Positions 14,109-19,891 of a stretch of DNA of 19,891 nt are shown piece after piece. The DNA is from an uncultured Clostridia bacterium (GTDB lineage Bacteria > Bacillota > Clostridia > Christensenellales > Borkfalkiaceae): contig CALWBJ010000194.1 in NCBI GenBank assembly GCA_944376035.1, positions 1 through 19,891 of the forward strand, given 5' to 3'. Each line of letters starts with the position of its first letter. Within the stretch, counting starts at the first letter, position 1. The position numbers and the translations under genes were made by a program. The notes below the pieces were generated by a model. The model did no database searches. It had not been told where the DNA came from and saw only the letters and a list, made by a program, of their open reading frames with translations.

Positions 14109-15299
14109 CTAACGTTGTTTTTTTCTTCCCAACCGCACATAAAGATTATAGACTTCATCGAAAACGCTTTTGTTAATCAAATCTCGGCGAGCGTTTTCTC
14201 CTACCTCTTCGCGTCTGTCTGATCCGAGAGCGCTAATGACCGTATCCGCAAAAGCAGTTTCATCAAGGGGCGACAAGTATCCGTTCACCCCGTCGGTTAT
14301 TATTTCCGCCGACGACGAGCCTTGTATGCACACTGACGGAACACCTTGACTCGCCGCTTCAAGAATAGTTACTGACGCATTATCGCAAATTGAAGGAAAA
14401 ACATTCAATTTTGATAAACGGTAAAGTGCCGCTACTATTTTTTTATCCTCTATGAATCCGGTAAATATACAATCATCATAAATAGAAAGTTCTTTTGCCA
14501 TGTCCTTGATTTTTTCAAAGTCGCTACCGCCGCCAGTCATTATCTGTTTGAACTTTACGCCTTTGTCTTTCATAACTTTAAGCGTCCGCAAAAGAAAGTC
14601 TATATTTTTTGTTTTTATTTCCATTCTGGAAACAAATGCCAGAACGTTCGGGGTATCTATGTTATAAATTTTCTTTAACTTATTTATAACGCACTCATCT
14701 TCAAAATATTTAAAAGAAGTGGTGTTTCTTATAACTTTTGTTTCAGCTGTTACACCTATGTTATTATATATGTTTTTTGCAGCCTCGCTTACACACCATA
14801 CCTCATCGGCTTTATTTAATTTTTTTACCGCTTTTTTTGTAAGTATTTTAGATATAAACTTACTTTTCGTTATAGAGTAATAGTCTTCATAAAGTTTGGT
14901 ATGACCGTGATAAACTACGGGAATATTATGTTTTTTAGCCATTTAAAGCGCAAAAGAAGCAAGCCCGAAAAAAGTATGAATATGTATTATGTCTACATTT
15001 AATTGCGCGAAAAGTTTTTTAAGTTTACCGTCAAACTGCGGCAACGGTATGTCGCCTATACTTTTAATAAACGGCAGAGTTTTGCAACGTATAACCGGAA
15101 AATCAACGTTATCATGATATCTGCGGGCACCTTGACAGAACAATATAATATTACACTTATCTTTAAGGTTTTCGGCAAGATTTTCAATAACAGTAGTTAC
15201 TCCGCCTATAAAAGGCCTGTAAATATCAGAAAAAAAGGCAACGTTAAGTTTACCGTTTGTTTTATATTCGTCTAAAAGTTTTTCATTATGTATTTTCAT
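14109..15299 (-). pseudogene. GT4-family glycosyltransferase interrupted by one in-frame TAA
   Basis: Two open segments abut in the same frame: 118 codons ending in TAA at 14945-14943, then ATG at 14942 and 277 codons. Together they form one complete GT4 glycosyltransferase of about 395 residues. The first part carries the N-terminal Rossmann half (NVAFFSDIYRPFIGGVTTVIENLAENL, then VDIIHIHTFFGLASFAL). The second continues with IPVVYHGHTKLYEDYY, VIRNTT, AFVSRMEIKTKN and the donor-site region SICDNASVTILEAASQG, where D-x7-E stands for the usual E-x7-E. The similarity is to the glycolipid/polysaccharide-type GT4 enzymes with an H-T-x-Y-E-D-Y motif; substrate unknown. The second half has no ribosome binding site. 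A single AAA-to-TAA change would explain the break. A sequencing error or reinitiation at TAAATG are the alternatives. It lies 62 bases after ftsY. Confidence 0.85.
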
Positions 15300-15361
15300 T
15301 TTTCTTTGTCTGCAAATATATTTTAACGAAAGAACGGCTGGAATTGGTATTATTCGGATTT

Positions 15362-16258
15362 TCAGAACAGGCTTTCGACAAAATCCCGGGCGTCGAAGTC
15401 TTCGATATCGTCTATTTTTTCACCTGTTCCGACATAGCAGACTGGGACTTCGAGTTCGTATGATAGAGAGATTATAAATCCGCCTTTTGCCGTTCCGTCG
15501 AGTTTGGTAAGTATTATACCGTCCAAACCTACTTCTTTGTTAAACACTTCCACATGATTGTATGCGTTCTGACCGGTAGTAGCGTCGAGCGCGATAAGTT
15601 TATAGAAGTTGGCTTCGGGATATTCGCGTTTTACCACCCTGTCCATTTTCTTTAATTCTTCCATGAGGTTTGACTTGACGTGGAGCCTGCCCGCAGTGTC
15701 TATTATAAGAACGTCGGTCTTTTTTGCTTTTGACGAGGTGATTGCGTCAAACACCACCGCCGACGCGTCCGCGCCTTCCGAGTGTTTTATTATTCGGGCT
15801 TTTGCCCTTTCCGCCCATACTGTCAGTTGGTCTGCCGCAGCCGCTCGGAAAGTGTCCGCGGCGGCAATGGTAACGCTCTTTTTCTCGCGCGCGAATTTAT
15901 TGGCAAGTTTCCCTATGGTAGTAGTCTTCCCCACTCCGTTCACGCCTATAACCATTATTACCGCAGGCGGTATTATTTTTATTGGGTCGGCATAATTAAG
16001 GGTTTCGAAAAGTTCGTCTTTTAAAAGATTTATGACATACTCTTTATCCTTGCATTTTTCCTTTATCGCCGTCTCCTTTATCTCGTCCACAATCTCCATT
16101 GCAGTTTTTACCGAAACGTCGGAAGAAATCAGTATGTCTTCGAGTTCTTCGTAAAATTCATCGCCCAGTTTATTCTTGGCGAAAAGTTCGTTAAGTTTTT
16201 TGGCGATACCGTCGCGGGTCTTTGCAAGCACCGCTTTGAGTTTTCCGAATAGTCCCAT
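15362..16258 (-). CDS. ftsY: Signal recognition particle receptor FtsY
   Basis: 298 residues: a short N-terminal helix (MGLFGKLKAVLAKTR) and the NG domain, without the long acidic A domain of E. coli, as is usual in Bacillota. GTPase motifs: G1 GVNGVGKT at 105-112, ADTFRAAAADQL at 134-145, DTAGRLH at 187-193 and TKLDGTAKGG at 251-260. FtsY docks the Ffh-ribosome complex at the membrane, and both GTPases activate each other. AAGAGGA lies about 13 bases before the ATG at 16258, a long spacer. It follows smc by 117 bases with no terminator visible between them, so co-transcription is likely; the smc-ftsY pair is a standard Bacillota arrangement. Confidence 0.98.
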   Translation of the reverse strand: MGLFGKLKAVLAKTRDGIAKKLNELFAKNKLGDEFYEELEDILISSDVSVKTAMEIVDEIKETAIKEKCKDKEYVINLLKDELFETLNYADPIKIIPPAVIMVIGVNGVGKTTTIGKLANKFAREKKSVTIAAADTFRAAAADQLTVWAERAKARIIKHSEGADASAVVFDAITSSKAKKTDVLIIDTAGRLHVKSNLMEELKKMDRVVKREYPEANFYKLIALDATTGQNAYNHVEVFNKEVGLDGIILTKLDGTAKGGFIISLSYELEVPVCYVGTGEKIDDIEDFDARDFVESLF

Positions 16259-16375
16259 AATTTATTATAAATCCTCTTGACTTATTCTTAATGATGATAT
16301 TTTTTATCTTATGTTCTTAACTCTTTTAACAAATTACAGTAAAAACGACTTTTAGAATTATCTTTAAGTTTAAAG

Positions 16376-19300
16376 TTAAACGGCAGTCTGATCCAACGCG
16401 ACGGCGTCTGAAAGTTTAACCGAAACGGTCTTGGAAACGCCTTTTTCCTGCATTGTAACGCCGAAAAGCGCGTCTGCAAGTTCCATGGTCGGTTTTCTGT
16501 GAGTTATGACTATAAACTGCGTTTCTTTGCTGAATTTTTTAAGGTATCTTGCAAACCTGTCAACGTTAGCCTCGTCAAGCGCCGCTTCTATTTCGTCAAG
16601 TACGCAGAAAGGCATGGGGCGCAGTTTAAGAATTGAAAACAGTATCGCAATGGCTGTGAGTGCTTTTTCTCCGCCCGAAAGCAACGATAGTTTCTGCAAT
16701 TTCTTTCCCGGAGGTTCGGCTATGATTTCCACGCCCGCTTCGAGTTTGTCGTCCACTTCGCTGTAATCGAGTTCTAACATGGCTCTGCCGCCGCCGAAAA
16801 GTTCTTTGAATATACGCTGGAAGTTTTCGTTTATCTTGTTGAATCCCTCGTCGAACTGAGAAAGCATTTCCGTCTTGATTTTGTCTATCGCTTCTTTTAA
16901 GTCGTTCTCCGCCTTTTCGAGGTCTTCTTTCTGAGTTATCATCTCGTCGTAACGCTCTTTCATGACTTTAAGGTCGTCAATAGCCTGAGCGTTTATCGAG
17001 CCGAGCGCGCTTCTCTTTCTTCTTAATCTGTTAATTTCCGCTTCGCCGTGCGACGCGTCGTAATTTTCCTCGCGGAACTTGACTGCCGTCTCGTAAGTTT
17101 CCTGATAATCTTCCCAAATACTCTGCTGCAGATATTCAAGGTCTGAGTCAATCTTTGCGAGTGCAATTTCTTCGGCGTGTTTTTTCTCCGACAGTTCTGT
17201 TATTTCCGCCGAAACGCGCTGTTTTAATGCATCGTTTTCGCCTAGTCTGTCTTTTAACTGCAATTTAGTGTTTTCTATTGATTCTATCTGCTCTCTTATG
17301 GCGTTAATCCTGTCCTGCTCCTCTTTGGTGAGGGCAACCTTTTCCTGGTCGCGCTTTAAGTTCTCGATAATTTCAGCCGCGCCCTGATTACTTTTTATAA
17401 GCCTGTCAACCGTAGACTCGGCTTCGTTTATAGCAGAAAGGAATCTGGTATTTTCGTCTTTAAGAGCGGCTATTCTGGCTTTGATTTCAGTCGACTTTAC
17501 CTGCAAAGCAGTGCTTTCCTCGCTCAAAAGGTCGCGCTTTTTTCTGAGCGCGTCAAACTCGGCCTGCTGTTTATCGGCAATGTTCGCCGCACTTTCTTTA
17601 TCCTCTTCGAGTTTTTTACTGCCCGTCTGAACCGCCTCGTAATCGCGGTCTATCTTTTCTATACGCTCTTTGACCGTATCAATAATGTCGTAAACGGATT
17701 CTATTTCTTTTCCTATCTCTATAAGACCGTTTTCGGCAACAGACTGTTTTTCTCTTTCTACAAGTATCTGCTGGCGCTTTCCGTTGTACATTTCGTTAAG
17801 AACGGAGAGTTCGTCAAGCGATTTGTCTCTCTTGCTTTCAAAGTGCGCCTTATCCGCTTTGAGTCCCTCCATTTCCTTACGTTTTATATTCAACTGTTCA
17901 AGGTTATCCTCGATTTTTCTGTCGCCCGAAAGAAGACCGACGGTATCTGTTCTTCTAGAACCGCCCGTCATCGCGCCCTGTGTGGAGAATACGTCTCCGT
18001 CAAGAGTTACCATCTTGAACGCAAAACGGTATTTATCGGCAATACGGGTGGCGTTTTCGAGAGTATCCACTATAAGCGTATTACCGAGCAGGTTGGATAT
18101 TACATTTTCAAACTGACGGTCGTAAGTAACAAGTTTGTTGGCGACTCCGAGCGCTCCGCGTTCATTAAGCGCGCTTGTTACCGACGCAGTCTGTTCTCTG
18201 GGTTTTACCGAAGAAATGGGCAAAAACGTTATGCGCCCAAATTTATTTGCTTTGAGGTATTCTATTAAATATTTTGCGTCCTCGGGCGTTGCGGTAACGA
18301 CATTCTGCGCGGCGGCGGCAAGTGCGGTTTCGAGCGCTATATCGAATTTTTTATCGCTCTTGATAAGTTCCGCGACCACCCCTTTAATGCGTTTTTGCAG
18401 TTCGGGAACGCTTTTCGCTCTGTTCAAAAGATTTTTTACCGACGGCATGTAGCCTTCGTAACTGTCTTTAAGTCCTTTATAAAAATTATCCTTGGTAACA
18501 AGAGTGGTTATTACAGAATTGAGATTATAAATCGCGTTCTCGCATTTGGCGACGCTTTCGTTACAGTCTCTGACCTCGTTTTCTTTATCGGCAATACTGT
18601 TTTTAAGTTCGTAAACGGCGCGGTCTAAGTCGTTGATAGCGTTGTCGCACCTTTCTTTGTCCGCAAACTGTTTTTCGCGTTTAGCGGAAAGTTCTTCCGC
18701 TTTTTTACTGAGTTCTTCGAGTTTTTCGTTAAGCGTTGTCTTTTCCAGAGACATTGTGCCTTTATTTACCTTTATATCGGTAAGCGACTCTATAGACTCT
18801 ATGACCTTTTTCTGGTTCGCAGACGCTATTTCCTCGCCGATTGCAATCTGTTCGGATACCGAAAGCAGTTTTTTACTTGTCTTGTCCGCTTTTTCGGTAA
18901 GTTCCTCGAGCGTCTTTTCCGCTTCTTTTAATTCGGTCTCGTTTACGGAAATGCTGTTTTTACAATCGCTTATCAACGCGCGGCTTTCCTTTATCTGCGT
19001 TTCCGCGCGCTCTATCTGACCGTTTATATAAGAAATTCTCTGCTCGAAAAGTTGTTTTGCGCCCGTCGATTTTTCCATATTGACGCGCTTTTCCAAAAGT
19101 TCGTCGTTGAGATTTTTCAGTTTAAGGTCGGCTTCGCTTATGTCGCTGAAGATCTTATCGTAATTCTTCTGCGCCTCTTCGAGTTCGTGATTTCTTAACG
19201 CCGCCTGCTCGTCTATACCGCGAATGCGCGTGTATATTCTGTTTTTAGAACTTTCCACGCCGTCGACTTTTGCGATATAGGTATTCAGTTCATGGTGTTT

Positions 19301-19891
19301 CAACTGCTCGGAAAGAGCGTTGAATTCCTTGGCTTTTTCCGCCTGTCTTTCAAGCGGTGCAAGTTGATTTTCTATTTCGGTAATTATATCGATATATCTT
19401 ACAAGGTTTTCGTGCGTGCGTTCGAGTTTTCTTTCCGATTCGTTCTTTCTGGTCTTGAACTTGGCAATACCCGTCGCTTCTTCGAAAATAAGACGCCTGT
19501 CCTCGGGCTTTGCGGACATTATCTCTTCGACTTTACCCTGTCCGATAATGGTATAGCCCTCTTTACCTATACCGCACTCGTGAAGCAGGTCTACTATATC
19601 TTTAAGTCTTACGGGATGCTTGGTTATATAATATTCGCTTTCGCCGCTTCTGAATAGTTTACGGGTAAGTATAACTTCGTTATAGTCAATGCTGAACATC
19701 TTGGACGAGTTATCGAAATAAAGCGACACCTCGCAGTAAGACAGGGATTTTCTGTTCTGCGTGCCGCTGAATATAACGTCCTGCATGCTCGAACCTCTCA
19801 GGCTTTTTGCCGACTGCTCGCCCAGAACCCAACGGATAGCGTCCGCGACGTTGCTCTTTCCGCAGCCGTTCGGACCTACTATACCCGTTAT
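16376..19891 (-). CDS. smc: Chromosome segregation/condensation ATPase Smc, 5' end outside window
   Basis: 1171 residues are visible; roughly 25 N-terminal residues lie beyond base 19891. The frame stays open to the window edge through ITGIVGPNGCGKSN (Walker A, residues 6-13) and RWVLGEQSAKSLRGSS. Then come IIGQGKVEEIMSAKPEDRR, a long coiled coil, the hinge (about 475-650, ending TQGAMTGGSRR), the return coil, the signature LLSGGEKAL (about 1070) and Walker B FCVLDEIEAALDEAN (about 1095). Smc dimers with ScpA/ScpB load near the origin and fold the chromosome. The hinge and both ATPase halves are complete and show no frameshift. Neither scpA nor scpB lies in the window. A start at the internal ATG (19786) would lose Walker A and is rejected. 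Confidence 0.99.
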   Translation of the reverse strand: MTGIVGPNGCGKSNVADAIRWVLGEQSAKSLRGSSMQDVIFSGTQNRKSLSYCEVSLYFDNSSKMFSIDYNEVILTRKLFRSGESEYYITKHPVRLKDIVDLLHECGIGKEGYTIIGQGKVEEIMSAKPEDRRLIFEEATGIAKFKTRKNESERKLERTHENLVRYIDIITEIENQLAPLERQAEKAKEFNALSEQLKHHELNTYIAKVDGVESSKNRIYTRIRGIDEQAALRNHELEEAQKNYDKIFSDISEADLKLKNLNDELLEKRVNMEKSTGAKQLFEQRISYINGQIERAETQIKESRALISDCKNSISVNETELKEAEKTLEELTEKADKTSKKLLSVSEQIAIGEEIASANQKKVIESIESLTDIKVNKGTMSLEKTTLNEKLEELSKKAEELSAKREKQFADKERCDNAINDLDRAVYELKNSIADKENEVRDCNESVAKCENAIYNLNSVITTLVTKDNFYKGLKDSYEGYMPSVKNLLNRAKSVPELQKRIKGVVAELIKSDKKFDIALETALAAAAQNVVTATPEDAKYLIEYLKANKFGRITFLPISSVKPREQTASVTSALNERGALGVANKLVTYDRQFENVISNLLGNTLIVDTLENATRIADKYRFAFKMVTLDGDVFSTQGAMTGGSRRTDTVGLLSGDRKIEDNLEQLNIKRKEMEGLKADKAHFESKRDKSLDELSVLNEMYNGKRQQILVEREKQSVAENGLIEIGKEIESVYDIIDTVKERIEKIDRDYEAVQTGSKKLEEDKESAANIADKQQAEFDALRKKRDLLSEESTALQVKSTEIKARIAALKDENTRFLSAINEAESTVDRLIKSNQGAAEIIENLKRDQEKVALTKEEQDRINAIREQIESIENTKLQLKDRLGENDALKQRVSAEITELSEKKHAEEIALAKIDSDLEYLQQSIWEDYQETYETAVKFREENYDASHGEAEINRLRRKRSALGSINAQAIDDLKVMKERYDEMITQKEDLEKAENDLKEAIDKIKTEMLSQFDEGFNKINENFQRIFKELFGGGRAMLELDYSEVDDKLEAGVEIIAEPPGKKLQKLSLLSGGEKALTAIAILFSILKLRPMPFCVLDEIEAALDEANVDRFARYLKKFSKETQFIVITHRKPTMELADALFGVTMQEKGVSKTVSVKLSDAVALDQTAV

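Noticed and set aside
8609..16258. Ffh and FtsY as copies of one duplicated gene
   Set aside because: Their shared NG domains are the known ancient homology of the SRP and its receptor; Ffh has the M domain and FtsY does not.

Overview
The window reads as a chromosomal segment of a low-to-moderate GC member of the Bacillota, most likely a Clostridia-like and possibly Christensenellales-type gut bacterium. This rests on the gene order around smc, ftsY, ylxM, ffh, rpsP, khpA, rimM, trmD, rbgA and rnhB, on Shine-Dalgarno sites of the AAGGAG type, and on sigma-A type promoters. Genus and species cannot be set from the sequence alone. Every recognisable gene but one lies on the minus strand, so transcription runs from high to low coordinates.

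Read in the direction of transcription, the window opens with smc (5' end beyond base 19891) and ftsY: chromosome condensation and the SRP receptor. A GT4 glycosyltransferase follows, split by one in-frame TAA. About 5 kb of accessory DNA then separates ftsY from ylxM-ffh. It holds the broken glycosyltransferase, a 421-base gene-free stretch with a strong GC-rich terminator, a divergent pair of XRE-type regulators flanking a palindrome-rich intergenic region, and a large InlB-repeat lipoprotein. One of the regulators is a membrane protein with a putative zinc ribbon.

The housekeeping block resumes with a sigma-A promoter that matches consensus exactly (TTGACA, 17 bases, TATAAT). It drives ylxM-ffh-rpsP-khpA, and its predicted start site lies at the foot of a near-perfect hairpin followed by a U-tract. 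A terminator at the khpA stop codon precedes rimM-trmD. Then come rbgA (50S assembly GTPase), rnhB (RNase HII) and yraN, whose TTG start lies 76 bases inside rnhB.

The last part holds a TPM-domain gene that seems to have lost its 5' end, rplS with its own promoter, structured leader and terminator, a PMT-like GT-C membrane glycosyltransferase with an extracytoplasmic domain, and the first 326 codons of a ComM/YifB AAA+ protein that runs off base 1. rplS usually follows trmD, so its place between yraN and comM is a rearrangement.

The core genes serve translation (S16, L19, RimM, TrmD, KhpA, RbgA), protein targeting (Ffh, FtsY, YlxM) and chromosome or DNA maintenance (Smc, RnhB, YraN, ComM). 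No tRNA, rRNA, CRISPR array, transposase or phage gene was seen. The most unusual things are the start-site hairpin of the ylxM operon, the divergent regulator/lipoprotein island, and the two damaged genes.
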